The notes under the pieces were generated by a model. That model saw nothing but the letters and a program-made list of their open reading frames with translations, ran no database searches and was not told the DNA's origin. The translations under genes and the position numbers were made by a program. From Emticicia agri (GTDB lineage Bacteria; Bacteroidota; Bacteroidia; Cytophagales; Spirosomataceae), in NCBI RefSeq assembly GCF_004168285.1, contig NZ_SEWF01000009.1, forward strand, positions 62,001 to 126,000: a stretch of DNA of 64,000 nt. Direction: 5' to 3'. Of the stretch, positions 44,248 to 52,613 are shown piece by piece (the stretch's first letter is position 1; each line of letters opens with the position of its first letter).

Positions 44248-45108
44248 TTAATGATTTTTAACAGTGCCAGAAGTTTCGCCTCTCCATCGGGCAATTCTTT
44301 CAGGCATATCCTGTTCGATAATATTTTTTATCACTTCAGTAATTTCGTCTACAGTAGCCTCCGGCGAAAAATGGATAGGGTCTTTAAATTTCACTCTCAA
44401 TTCGGTATTCCTTTTCTTGTAAGCTAATCCTGTTTTATTAAAGGCTCGTCTGAATCCATCAATCACTACCGGAACAACAATAGGGTTGGTTTCCTTAATG
44501 ATATGGGCGGTTCCTTTGCGGATAGGAGCGTAGGGACTTGTAGTACCCTGTGGAAAGCTTACTACCCAACCAAAGTCTAATCCTTTGGCCACGTTTGTTC
44601 CGGCAGAGGTATCTAATTCTCTCTTTACATTTTCGCCTTTTGCCCGCCACGAACGCTCTACTAAAATAGCTCCGGCTAAACTGAAAATGCGTGGAATCCA
44701 CCCTTCTTTCATGGTTTCACTGGCAGCTACATAAAATATTCTGGCTCTTGGTGCAAACAACGCCACCGGAATAACTCTGTTGCCAAAGCCCCATTTTACT
44801 GAACAAAAAATGTGATAAAACGTAATTACGTCGGCAAAATAGGTTTGGTGATTAGAAATAAAATACACGTTTTGGTTAGGCAAACGTGCAATTTTTTCAG
44901 CCCCCTCTACCTTTAACTGGTTAGCTACCGCAATGCGCCAATAAGTGGGAAAACCTGCAATTAAGATTATCAGACGTTTTAGAATTAACCAGTTGCCAAA
45001 AGGGTCACGCTCAAAAATTCCAAAAATATCAATATAAGAAATGTACCTAAAAAATGGATTAGGGTCATTGTTTGGAATTGGCAAAAAGTTACGAAGTACT
45101 CGGAGCAT
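44248..45108 (-). CDS. PlsC-like lysophospholipid acyltransferase
   Basis: 286 residues of the 1-acylglycerol-3-phosphate acyltransferase superfamily. The active-site motif is NHQTYFAD, His87 to Asp93 with five residues between instead of the usual four. The second motif reads FPQGTTSPYAPIRKGTAHI in place of the usual EGTRS-type block. A hydrophobic segment near 41-56 may sit in the membrane. It probably transfers acyl groups to a lysolipid, but the altered motifs make the substrate uncertain. It precedes ftsX by 80 bases. Confidence 0.8.
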   Translation of the reverse strand: MLRVLRNFLPIPNNDPNPFFRYISYIDIFGIFERDPFGNWLILKRLIILIAGFPTYWRIAVANQLKVEGAEKIARLPNQNVYFISNHQTYFADVITFYHIFCSVKWGFGNRVIPVALFAPRARIFYVAASETMKEGWIPRIFSLAGAILVERSWRAKGENVKRELDTSAGTNVAKGLDFGWVVSFPQGTTSPYAPIRKGTAHIIKETNPIVVPVVIDGFRRAFNKTGLAYKKRNTELRVKFKDPIHFSPEATVDEITEVIKNIIEQDMPERIARWRGETSGTVKNH

Positions 45109-45199
45109 TAGTAGTATTATATAGTTAGTTAGGGTTTATTTAGGTTGTAAGATAGAAAAAAAAACTTACAAAGCCAATAAGCCAACTACCTGAATGACA

Positions 45200-46024
45200 T
45201 TAATTTTTAGGAATAGCCAGTATATCAAAATGTTTCCAGTCAGTCATATTTTCCCTTTTGATGAGTTGCTTTTTGGTATTGGCATCAAAGGCTTCTACAT
45301 AATATAAATCGTAACCCAAATCGGCAACCAAATCAAACAGTGAGTACCTTTCTGCCTTGCTTAATTTTGGAAAACACTCGAATATAATATTGGGCTTATG
45401 TTTTTTTACAAATGGAAGAATAGATTTCAGAATCTCTATATCGTACCCCTCTGTATCAATCTTGATTAAGGTTAGTTTATCAATTTTTTCTTTGAAATTT
45501 TTATTCAGAAAATCTTCTAAATTAACCCCATGTACTTTTTCATTCAGGCCATATTTACCGTGTCGGTTTTGTTGCGTTTCTGCTATACCGCCATTATTGT
45601 AGGTCGCTTCTGACGAGCTATAAAAAAAATCTCCGTCATGCGTAGTAATAGCAAATTGAAGGGGGATAATATTGGTTAATTCTTTATTCAGCGAGGCATT
45701 TTTTTCTAAAATTTTGTAGATATACGGATTCGGGTCAAAGCCTAAAACAGTACCTTCTTTACCTACTGCCAATGCCATTGGTATGGTTGAGTCGCCTATG
45801 TGTGCGCCAATATCTATAATGAAATCTCCCTTTTTTAATATTTTTTTATAAAAGTCAACCTGACCTTGTGTGAGGTGTTTTTCTGCTTCGAGCGGATTCT
45901 CCCACTTGGCAAAGCTCACTTTTCCAAATTCAGGCAAATCATACACGTCCACCCGGTGGCCATATTCTTTAAAAGTTGTTTTAATTTTATGCTTTTCAAA
46001 TTTCCTTTTTAGATAAGAAAACAT
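45200..46024 (-). CDS. FkbM-family methyltransferase
   Basis: 274 residues. SAM-binding core: FIIDIGAHIGDSTIPMALAVG (about 72-92), VLGFDPNPYIYKILEKN, and the FkbM-type LIKIDTEGYDIEILKSI. Such enzymes often O-methylate sugars in surface glycans or lipids. No polysaccharide gene adjoins it; upstream is a plausible promoter of its own. Confidence 0.85.
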   Translation of the reverse strand: MFSYLKRKFEKHKIKTTFKEYGHRVDVYDLPEFGKVSFAKWENPLEAEKHLTQGQVDFYKKILKKGDFIIDIGAHIGDSTIPMALAVGKEGTVLGFDPNPYIYKILEKNASLNKELTNIIPLQFAITTHDGDFFYSSSEATYNNGGIAETQQNRHGKYGLNEKVHGVNLEDFLNKNFKEKIDKLTLIKIDTEGYDIEILKSILPFVKKHKPNIIFECFPKLSKAERYSLFDLVADLGYDLYYVEAFDANTKKQLIKRENMTDWKHFDILAIPKN

Positions 46025-46079
46025 AGTAAATAAGATTTATAATGATTAATTGTTTGGAAAATATAGAGAAAGTTGACTG

Positions 46080-46115
46080 CAAAGATATTGGTTATTTTGA
46101 AAGCCATTCAGCAAA
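46080..46115 (-). promoter_or_regulatory. Putative promoter of the FkbM methyltransferase gene
   Basis: Minus-strand TTTG (46115-46112), 24-base spacer, TATCTTTG (46087-46080). The spacer is one base beyond the usual range. Confidence 0.35.
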
Positions 46116-46189
46116 GTAGTGATATTTTGCTATTTGTAAGGTTTTTAGCAGAAAATTAACGATTTAATAAAGCGATATTATCTAAAGTG

Positions 46190-46226
46190 CGCAAAATAAA
46201 AAGCCATTTGTAATAAACAAATGGCT
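46190..46226 (-). terminator. Terminator of the bifunctional nuclease gene
   Basis: AGCCATTTGT (46202-46211) pairs perfectly with ACAAATGGCT (46217-46226); on the minus strand the stem is followed by TTTTATTTT. It lies 24 bases after the stop codon. Confidence 0.85.
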
Positions 46227-46249
46227 GAATACTTTTATACAGGTATAAA

Positions 46250-46843
46250 TTAATTTCTTTTGCTGATTTCGTCTCTGATTTTGGCTGCTTTTTCGTATTC
46301 TTCATTCGCCAATGCCTGGTTCAGCAGATTATTGAGTTCTTCCAGATTCAGGTCTTTTAGCGAGTCTTTAGAAACTTTCTGCGGACGGGTTGAGGAAGAT
46401 ACCAATTCCTGTGGTTCATCGGCTGAGGTTGCTTCTTGTGCGGTAATACCGGCATCAGATAAAATCTGATTAGTTGTATAAATAGGTACCTGAAAACGCA
46501 AACCTATAGCCACTGCGTCAGACGGACGGGCATCAATAGATTTTTGGCGGATACCATCAGTACAAACTACTTTGGCATAGAAGATACCTTCCCGTAAATC
46601 TGAAATCAATATCTCTTCAACTGTGAAATCAAATGCCCGGGCAAATGATTTAAACAAGTCGTGAGTCATTGGACGATTTGGGGTAATACGTTCCATTTCA
46701 ATGGCGATAGCCTGGGCTTCAAACATCCCAATGATAATCGGTAACCGGCGATTACCAAATTCTTCGGCTAAAACCAATGCGAATGAGCCAGTTTGTGACT
46801 GGCTGGGGGACAGACCTAATATTTCGAGTTTTATTTTTTCCAC
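46250..46843 (-). CDS. Bifunctional nuclease (BFN/DUF151) family protein with UVR-like tail
   Basis: 197 residues from the GTG at 46843, which gives the family N-terminus (V/M)EKIKLEILGLSPSQSQ; the in-frame TTG further upstream falls inside the promoter. The BFN domain (about 1-135) shows LPIIIGMFEAQAIAIEME and the SIDARPSDAVAIGLRF motif. Residues about 170-197 form a UvrB/UvrC-type helical hairpin (ALANEEYEKAAKIRDEIS). Nuclease activity is described for some family members. The -7 box ends only 4 bases before the start codon, suggesting a leaderless mRNA. Confidence 0.9.
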   Translation of the reverse strand: MEKIKLEILGLSPSQSQTGSFALVLAEEFGNRRLPIIIGMFEAQAIAIEMERITPNRPMTHDLFKSFARAFDFTVEEILISDLREGIFYAKVVCTDGIRQKSIDARPSDAVAIGLRFQVPIYTTNQILSDAGITAQEATSADEPQELVSSSTRPQKVSKDSLKDLNLEELNNLLNQALANEEYEKAAKIRDEISKRN

Positions 46844-46847
46844 GTTG

Positions 46848-46880
46848 CAAATATAAGAATTTCTTAATCTGTCTTTCAAA
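46848..46880 (-). promoter_or_regulatory. Consensus promoter directly abutting the BFN start codon
   Basis: Minus-strand TTTG (46880-46877), exactly 21 bases, TATATTTG (46855-46848), then CAAC and the GTG start. All consensus positions match; predicted transcription start is at or within the first codon. Confidence 0.65.
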
Positions 46881-46888
46881 GTAAACGA

Positions 46889-46922
46889 TAAAAATGTCCT
46901 GTGAGGTAAATCTACACAGGAC
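46889..46922 (-). terminator. Terminator of the TonB receptor gene
   Basis: GTCCTGTG (46896-46903) pairs with CACAGGAC (46915-46922); on the minus strand the stem is followed by ATTTTTA. It lies 46 bases past the receptor stop and just upstream of the BFN promoter. Confidence 0.75.
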
Positions 46923-46967
46923 TTAACTTTAAATTAACGGTTTTGGTTTCAGAAATTTCGCAAAAAC

Positions 46968-49517
46968 TTAAAACTTTAAGTTTAACTTAACATACCAAAA
47001 TGCCCCATTAAAGCCCATCTGAACGGGGTCCCATGCTCCGCCTGACTCAGTATTGAATGGTGATGATCTATCTGGATAAACATTGAAAATGTTATTACCA
47101 CCCAGTGTTAAACCTAAAGATTTGGCAAATCTATAATTAAACGAAAGGTCTGTTACAATTTTAGGTGTATATATATCATTTTCTTTCATATCATAATTCC
47201 AGTCAGCCAGTTCAACTTTGCCAAATCTTACAAAACGTACGACCGTACTGAATTTTTTTATCTGATAATCGAAAGTTAAATTGATTTTTGAAGGTGGGGC
47301 AGAGGCTCTCAAGAAATATTGTTCTCTTAAATCGAAATAGGTATCTTCTTTGCCTGCCAGTTTTTCAGACGTGTTTATGGCATCAATAGTCAGTTTATTG
47401 AAGTTTGCTGCCAGGGTGGTGGTTAAATATCCTCCACCGAGGTTATTTCTATTAGTCATAATTACGTCTAAGCCTTTAGTTGTAGTTGATACGGCATTAG
47501 TGAAAAACTGTGCTTTGCCTACATTCAAGCCTTTCAGAATATCACCTATCTGGTCGTCATCATCTGCAAATTGTCCTGTTAATACAATTCTGTCTTTAAC
47601 TTTTACCAGATAAGCATCAACTGTTAGCGAAAAAGTAGAGTTAGGTCTCATGGTAAAGCCTAAACTGGCATTTTTTGAGGTCTCTTGTTTCAAGGCAGGA
47701 ATACCCAATGCCTTTGTTACGGCACTACCATTGCGTGCAATCAATACTTCAACTGGTTGTCCTCCTATGAAATTAGTGATGGTAGAATTAAAATTAATCT
47801 GTGGTAAAGATGGGGCTCTGAAACCTGTGCTTAGGGTTCCTCTCAACATAAATGCTTCTGAGGCTTTGAATCTGGCTGATAATTTACCATTTAACGTTCC
47901 TCCAAAATCGCTATAATTTTCATAACGTAAAGCAGCACCCATCATGAATTTCTTTGTAAAATCTACCTCAGTATCGAAATAAGCCCCTATGTTTGAACGC
48001 TTGGCTTTAATTTCATCACCAGGCTGAAATCCCGGGAATCCTTGTGAACCCGGGGGAACACCTGCTTCATAGCTTTTCCATGATTTTTCTTCTCCGGCAA
48101 AAATTTTATAGTTTTCCATTCTGTACTCAGCACCGAAAGCGATGTTCAATCCTGCTAATGTTTGTTTATAGAATTTTGATAAGCCCAGATTTATTGTATT
48201 CTGACTTAACTGAAAACCGCCTGCATCAAAAGAGGTTGGAGATTGCGCACCCAGCGAGGTATTAAGCGTATTTTTGACAAAATAATGAAATTTGTTGGCT
48301 CCAAAGGTATTACTTACATCAAAGTCCCAAGAGCCTAATAAACTTCTTACGCCAATAGCAATCGAATTATCATTGATTTTGGTCTTGATTAAAGGGTCAA
48401 AACCATTCGGATAGATGGCAGGAATATTTCTGTCGTCATCGGCAAAACGTGTCCATGCATACGCATCGCCATCACGTTTATTGGTACCACCAAATAGGTA
48501 AAACTGAGATTTTGCTCCTAACTGAAACTGAGAGTTGAGATACAAAGAAGCATTTACTATTTTTGGATCTCCAAACTGGCGGCGTGAGAGCTCATCAGGA
48601 TTAGTATTTGCTCTGTTTGTATGGTCTCTGAAATTGTAATCTCCTGTCAGGTTTACAAATCCTTCTTTACCAACCTTGATTCCATAATTAGCATTAAAAT
48701 TGTAATTAAGTCCATCAAATTTTTTATCATCAAAACGGTATTTTGCCTGATAAACGCCTGAATTGGCATTTATGTCTAAGGTATTGGTAGATGTTTTAAG
48801 AATAATATTAATGACCCCTGCAATGGCATCAGAACCATATTGTGCGGCTGCACCATCTCTCAGAATTTCAATGCGTTCAATAGCGGCAGCAGGAATAGCA
48901 TTCAGGTCGGTACCTGTATTGCCTCTCCCTCTTGTTCCAAAAATATTTACCAAAGAAGACTGATGTCTGCGTTTGCCATTAATCAGAACTAATGTCTGGT
49001 CTGGCCCTAAACCTCTGAGCGAAGCCGGGTCAACATGGTCAGTACCGTCTGAACCAGTTTGTCTATTTGAGTTGAATGAGGGTGCAGCAAACTGAAGTAA
49101 CTGATTGACATCTAACTGTCCGGTTTTAGAAGTTACTTCTTTAATATCAATTACATCAATAGGGGCAGGGGTATCAGTAACCGACCTGTTTAAACTTCTT
49201 GAACCCAATACTACTACCTGCTGAAGAATATTTGACTCTTCCATCGCAATAGGCTTGTCTAAATCCTGTGGGGTAACTTCTATTTTTTTGTAGCCTATAA
49301 AACTGATAACCAATATTGGTTCTGCAGAGATGGGTGAAAGCTGAAAATTGCCGTCAACATCGGCTACGGTACCATTGTTAGTGCTTTTTTCGGCAATGCT
49401 TGCACCAATCATTGGTTGACCTGTAGCATCTACCACTTTACCTTTAAGAACAGGTTTTTGAGCAAAAGCCAACGCAGTGGCAAGCATTAAAAAATGCAAC
49501 AGTAATATCCTTTTCAT
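46968..49517 (-). CDS. TonB-dependent outer-membrane receptor
   Basis: 849 residues from the ATG at 49517, which begins a signal peptide ending in ALAFAQ. The order is a carboxypeptidase-regulatory-like domain (about 22-105, LKGKVVDATGQPMIGASI), a plug domain (VLINGKRRHQSS and IEILRDGAAAQYGSDAIAGVINI) and a large beta-barrel closing with a C-terminal Phe (KLNLKF). No susD-like gene is next to it, so it is more likely a stand-alone siderophore, cofactor or peptide receptor than a glycan one; the ligand is unknown. It stands alone between two terminators. Confidence 0.92.
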   Translation of the reverse strand: MKRILLLHFLMLATALAFAQKPVLKGKVVDATGQPMIGASIAEKSTNNGTVADVDGNFQLSPISAEPILVISFIGYKKIEVTPQDLDKPIAMEESNILQQVVVLGSRSLNRSVTDTPAPIDVIDIKEVTSKTGQLDVNQLLQFAAPSFNSNRQTGSDGTDHVDPASLRGLGPDQTLVLINGKRRHQSSLVNIFGTRGRGNTGTDLNAIPAAAIERIEILRDGAAAQYGSDAIAGVINIILKTSTNTLDINANSGVYQAKYRFDDKKFDGLNYNFNANYGIKVGKEGFVNLTGDYNFRDHTNRANTNPDELSRRQFGDPKIVNASLYLNSQFQLGAKSQFYLFGGTNKRDGDAYAWTRFADDDRNIPAIYPNGFDPLIKTKINDNSIAIGVRSLLGSWDFDVSNTFGANKFHYFVKNTLNTSLGAQSPTSFDAGGFQLSQNTINLGLSKFYKQTLAGLNIAFGAEYRMENYKIFAGEEKSWKSYEAGVPPGSQGFPGFQPGDEIKAKRSNIGAYFDTEVDFTKKFMMGAALRYENYSDFGGTLNGKLSARFKASEAFMLRGTLSTGFRAPSLPQINFNSTITNFIGGQPVEVLIARNGSAVTKALGIPALKQETSKNASLGFTMRPNSTFSLTVDAYLVKVKDRIVLTGQFADDDDQIGDILKGLNVGKAQFFTNAVSTTTKGLDVIMTNRNNLGGGYLTTTLAANFNKLTIDAINTSEKLAGKEDTYFDLREQYFLRASAPPSKINLTFDYQIKKFSTVVRFVRFGKVELADWNYDMKENDIYTPKIVTDLSFNYRFAKSLGLTLGGNNIFNVYPDRSSPFNTESGGAWDPVQMGFNGAFWYVKLNLKF

Positions 49518-49643
49518 AATTTTAATCTTTTGTTTTGTAAATAATAGTAATAAAGAATTTTGATTCGAATTTCGGGTATTCCCAGACGCCAGCAAAAAGT
49601 TGGTTGATTTAGTTGTACTTTATTTTATTGATTGGAAATGCTG

Positions 49644-49683
49644 CATAAAAAAAGGCCTCAAAGAATAGAATCTCTGAGGCCTT
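49644..49683 (-). terminator. Terminator of the etfBA operon
   Basis: AAGGCCTCA (49652-49660) pairs with TGAGGCCTT (49675-49683); on the minus strand the stem runs into TTTTTTT. It lies 20 bases after the etfA stop. Confidence 0.88.
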
Positions 49684-49703
49684 AGTATTACTGGTATATC
49701 AGC

Positions 49704-50669
49704 TTATTTTAGTTCTTTCACTGCTTTTGTCAGTTTAGGCAGTACGTCAAAAACATCACCTACAATGCCATAATCGGCCGCTTTGAAAAACGGCGCATCT
49801 GCATCTTTATTGATTACGACAATTATTTTAGAAGAGTTAACTCCGGCAAGGTGCTGAATAGCCCCTGATATTCCGCAGGCAATGTATAAATTCGGAGAGA
49901 CTTTTACACCGGTTTGTCCAACGTGTTCATGGTGAGGTCTCCAGTCTAAATCAGATACAGGCTTAGAACAGGCTGTTGCTGCTCCCAGCGCATCTGCCAG
50001 GTCTAATAATGGTTGCCAGTGTTCAGGCCCTTTCATGCCTCTTCCGCCTGATACTACCAAGTCTGCCTCAGGCAAAGAAACCGTTCCGGTTGCTTTTACA
50101 GTTTCTGTAACTTTGGCAGTAAACAGATTGTCGCTTAACGCAGGAGTAAAGGCTTCAACGGTTGCGGAATTGCTACTTTCTACCGGGTTTACCGCATTTT
50201 TTTTGATAGCTAATACTTTTATATCGCTTTTAACATTTACATCTGCAAAAGCTTTGCCTGTAAAAATGCTTCTTTTTACTTTAAATCCATTAGATAAATC
50301 CGGTAATTCTACCACGTTACCAACTACGGCAGCCTTTAAAGTTCCTGCTGCACGGGCAGTTACGGCATCAGCTAATGAAGATTTGGCTGTAATAATTACC
50401 TTCGCTCCGGTAGTATTGGCAGCTTCTACCAGCACTTTGGCATAAGCCATGCTGTTTGGCAATTCTAATTTTGTGTCGTTGGCATGTAATACTTTACTTG
50501 CGCCATAATTTCCGGCAATTGCCAGTTCAGCACCATCTGCTTTGCCGATGGCAAGTGCAGTAACAGAAGTACCTGTTTTTTCGGCCACTTGCGAACCATA
50601 ATAAATGGCTTCAAGCGATGATTTTTTGATTGCTCCATCGGCAATCTCTGTAAAAACTAATATAGCCAT
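49704..50669 (-). CDS. etfA: Electron transfer flavoprotein alpha subunit
   Basis: 321 residues. N-terminal nucleotide-binding-like domain (1-190) and a C-terminal FAD domain with VVSGGRGMKGPEHW, the SDLDWRPHHEHVGQTG segment and LYIACGISGAIQHLAGV, which bind FAD. With EtfB it carries electrons from acyl-CoA and other dehydrogenases to the quinone pool. Follows etfB by 33 bases. Confidence 0.96.
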   Translation of the reverse strand: MAILVFTEIADGAIKKSSLEAIYYGSQVAEKTGTSVTALAIGKADGAELAIAGNYGASKVLHANDTKLELPNSMAYAKVLVEAANTTGAKVIITAKSSLADAVTARAAGTLKAAVVGNVVELPDLSNGFKVKRSIFTGKAFADVNVKSDIKVLAIKKNAVNPVESSNSATVEAFTPALSDNLFTAKVTETVKATGTVSLPEADLVVSGGRGMKGPEHWQPLLDLADALGAATACSKPVSDLDWRPHHEHVGQTGVKVSPNLYIACGISGAIQHLAGVNSSKIIVVINKDADAPFFKAADYGIVGDVFDVLPKLTKAVKELK

Positions 50670-50702
50670 GATAAATGTCTTTTTTGGAATAATTGATAAA
50701 GA

Positions 50703-51437
50703 TTAAAGTACTTTTGCTTCTTTACGAAGTAATTCAATCAATTTGTCTGCTTCGTCGGCAGCAATCATTTTACAGGCACCTTTTGCCGGAGGTAAACTGT
50801 ATTTATCGGTTGATGTAAAGGCTTCGCCCGATGCCGGAATTACTTTCAAAGGTTTAGTGCGGGCAGTCATAATACCACGCATATTCGGAATTTTCCATTC
50901 GGCAATGGGTTCCTGACAACCTAAAACCAATGGGAGTGGAGCTTCCAGTTTTTCTTTACCTCCTTCAATCTCACGGGTCATTTTTGCTACTCCACCTTCA
51001 ATATCTAATTGCATCACAGGTGAAAAAGACGGGATTCCAAGAATTTCACCAACAATACCATGTACTACACCTGAGTTGTAATCACTCGTTTCGCGGCCCA
51101 TCAAAATCAGGTCATAGTTGCCTTCTTTAGCGACGGTGGCAATCTGTTCGGCCACAAAGTAAGAATCTACAGGATCGGCATCTACTCTGATGGCATCATC
51201 TGCCCCAATAGCCAAAGCCTTGCGTATCTGCGGTTCAGCATCGGCTTCACCAACATTTAATACTGTAATACTTGCTCCGGATTTTTCTTTTAATTCAACC
51301 GCTCTTGCCAGCGCATAATCATCGTAGGGTCCGATGATGTATTGTACTCCTGCTTTATTCAACTTAGTGTCTCCATCAGTAAAACTGATTTTTGAAGTTG
51401 TGTCAGGCACACTCGAAATGCAGACTAATATTTTCAT
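50703..51437 (-). CDS. etfB: Electron transfer flavoprotein beta subunit
   Basis: 244 residues from the ATG at 51437 (MKILVCISSVPDTT); an in-frame extension upstream runs into a C-rich repeat and is not family-like. An AMP-binding alpha/beta fold with VQYIIGPYDDYALARAVELKE, the MGRETSDYNSGVVHGIVGE block, and the recognition segment near the C-terminus. First gene of etfBA; its promoter overlaps a long palindrome. Confidence 0.95.
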   Translation of the reverse strand: MKILVCISSVPDTTSKISFTDGDTKLNKAGVQYIIGPYDDYALARAVELKEKSGASITVLNVGEADAEPQIRKALAIGADDAIRVDADPVDSYFVAEQIATVAKEGNYDLILMGRETSDYNSGVVHGIVGEILGIPSFSPVMQLDIEGGVAKMTREIEGGKEKLEAPLPLVLGCQEPIAEWKIPNMRGIMTARTKPLKVIPASGEAFTSTDKYSLPPAKGACKMIAADEADKLIELLRKEAKVL

Positions 51438-51446
51438 AGTATTTTG

Positions 51447-51465
51447 CCCCTTACCCCTCAAGGGA
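51447..51465. repeat. C-rich repeat copy 2, before etfB
   Basis: CCCCTTACCCCTCAAGGGA, 9 bases upstream of the etfB ATG; 16 of 19 positions match the copy at 22310-22328, in the same orientation relative to the gene. Confidence 0.55.
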
Positions 51466-51543
51466 AGTTTTTTATAGAATAGATGCTTTCAGGGGTTTTC
51501 TAAAAAGCATTATTAATATAATGAACCTAAGAGTTTTATTGTC

Positions 51544-51551
51544 TAATTTTG
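51544..51551 (+). promoter_or_regulatory. -7 box of the TPR gene
   Basis: TAATTTTG matches TAnnTTTG; no -33 TTG at the right distance. A transcript from here would contain the 24-bp palindrome in its leader. Confidence 0.35.
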
Positions 51552-51576
51552 CTCTCTAAGCAAATGATAAGACGAA

Positions 51577-51600
51577 AATTGTTATGCACGCATAACAATT
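51577..51600. promoter_or_regulatory. Perfect 24-bp palindrome, candidate etfBA operator
   Basis: AATTGTTATGC (51577-51587), AC, GCATAACAATT (51590-51600): 11-bp arms with no mismatch. It covers the predicted transcription start of etfB and lies in the leader of the divergent TPR gene. Looks like a dimeric repressor site (TetR-like size); the regulator is not in the window. Confidence 0.65.
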
Positions 51601-51601
51601 G

Positions 51602-51632
51602 CAAAGCTAAATTAATCTAATATACGATGCAA
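51602..51632 (-). promoter_or_regulatory. etfBA promoter
   Basis: Minus-strand TTG (51632-51630), 20 bases, TAGCTTTG (51609-51602) fits the consensus. The -33 TTG lies inside the first codons of the divergent TPR gene. Leader of about 155 bases. Confidence 0.6.
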
Positions 51633-51950
51633 GAGGAACGATTAAAAATTTTATTACAGTATCTGGAAGAGGAACCTGATGAGCCTTTTAATATTTACGG
51701 AGTAGCTATGGAGTATCTGGATAGAAAGCCTGAGAAAGCACTTTTTTATCTTGAAAAGCTACTGAACGACCATCCTGATTATGTGCCGACCTACTACCAT
51801 GCGGCAGCCTTATATTTTGAAATGGAGCAGTTTGAGAAAGCTGATGAAGTGTATAAAAAAGGAATAGAAATAGCTCACCAAAAGCAGAATATAAAAGCTT
51901 ATGATGAGCTAAAACGAGCTTATAGAATGTTTCTTGATGAGATTGAGTGA
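51627..51950 (+). CDS. Small tetratricopeptide-repeat protein
   Basis: 107 residues, all helical. Two to three TPR units can be seen: PFNIYGVAMEYLDRKPEKALFYLEKLL, then YVPTYYHAAALYFEMEQFEKADEVYKKGIEIA and a last partial unit. No signal peptide, so cytoplasmic; a protein-contact role is expected. Divergent from etfB across 189 bases; its stop is immediately followed by the end of the converging gene. Confidence 0.8.
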   Translation: MQEERLKILLQYLEEEPDEPFNIYGVAMEYLDRKPEKALFYLEKLLNDHPDYVPTYYHAAALYFEMEQFEKADEVYKKGIEIAHQKQNIKAYDELKRAYRMFLDEIE

Positions 51951-52337
51951 TTAGTAATAATATTCATCTGCCTCTTTCACATTCGTTTTTCCGAACAAGG
52001 CTCTGAAAGTATCTGTCATATAAAGCATATCTAATACTTTATTACGAGCCTGTTTCATTATATAAACATTGTGGTTTTGTTGTATTTGTTCCTCTATCTG
52101 TTTCACAATAAATGCCATACACTCTTCATTTACCGAAAAATCTTCTACGATATACATCAGAAAACGATTGTCTGGTTCATTATCAGCTAAATAAAATACC
52201 AGATGAAAATCTTCCCCGACTAAAAAAGCAGTAGTTTTATTGGTATCAAATGTTTTGAACATTTCTCTGTTGTCAACTAAGCAATCGATTATTTCTACTT
52301 CGTCAGCTATTATTCTTAATGTTGGTTGCAAATTCAT
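51951..52337 (-). CDS. Conserved-looking hypothetical protein
   Basis: 128 residues from the ATG at 52337, which has a purine-rich GGGCGGAG just before it. No signal peptide or membrane helix. I do not recognise the family. The sequence alternates strands and helices (FLVGEDFHLVFYLADNE, RFLMYIVEDF, CMAFIVKQIEEQI) and ends in an acidic, Tyr-rich tail DEYYY. Soluble alpha/beta protein of unknown function. Confidence 0.7.
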   Translation of the reverse strand: MNLQPTLRIIADEVEIIDCLVDNREMFKTFDTNKTTAFLVGEDFHLVFYLADNEPDNRFLMYIVEDFSVNEECMAFIVKQIEEQIQQNHNVYIMKQARNKVLDMLYMTDTFRALFGKTNVKEADEYYY

Positions 52338-52589
52338 ATCTCCGCCCTTTTTATTGTGTTTTTGTTTGTTGCTTTTCAAATATAACGTAATATTTCAAAA
52401 AAATTCAAAAAAAGTGAAAAAAAATCTTGAAATAGTAATATTTTTGATTTGAAAAATTCTGAAAATTTGCCTCATTTTTGAGTATTTTTACTCAAAAAAA
52501 TGTTTTTTTTATAAAAATCACGTTTCGATTTAGGTAGCTTTGACTGATTATTTTAAAAAAATCAATAATTAAGCTGAAACGAAACTTTG

Positions 52590-52597
52590 TATTTTTG
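52590..52597 (+). promoter_or_regulatory. -7 box of the asparaginase gene
   Basis: TATTTTTG fits TAnnTTTG 16 bases before the ATG at 52614, behind a 250-base AT-rich gap. No -33 TTG was seen at standard spacing. Confidence 0.4.
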
Positions 52598-52613
52598 CCA
52601 AAAATATTTTTTT

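Noticed and set aside
46844-46879. Longer start (TTG) for the BFN-family protein
   Set aside because: The extra codons coincide with the -33 and -7 promoter elements, and the family N-terminus begins at the GTG.
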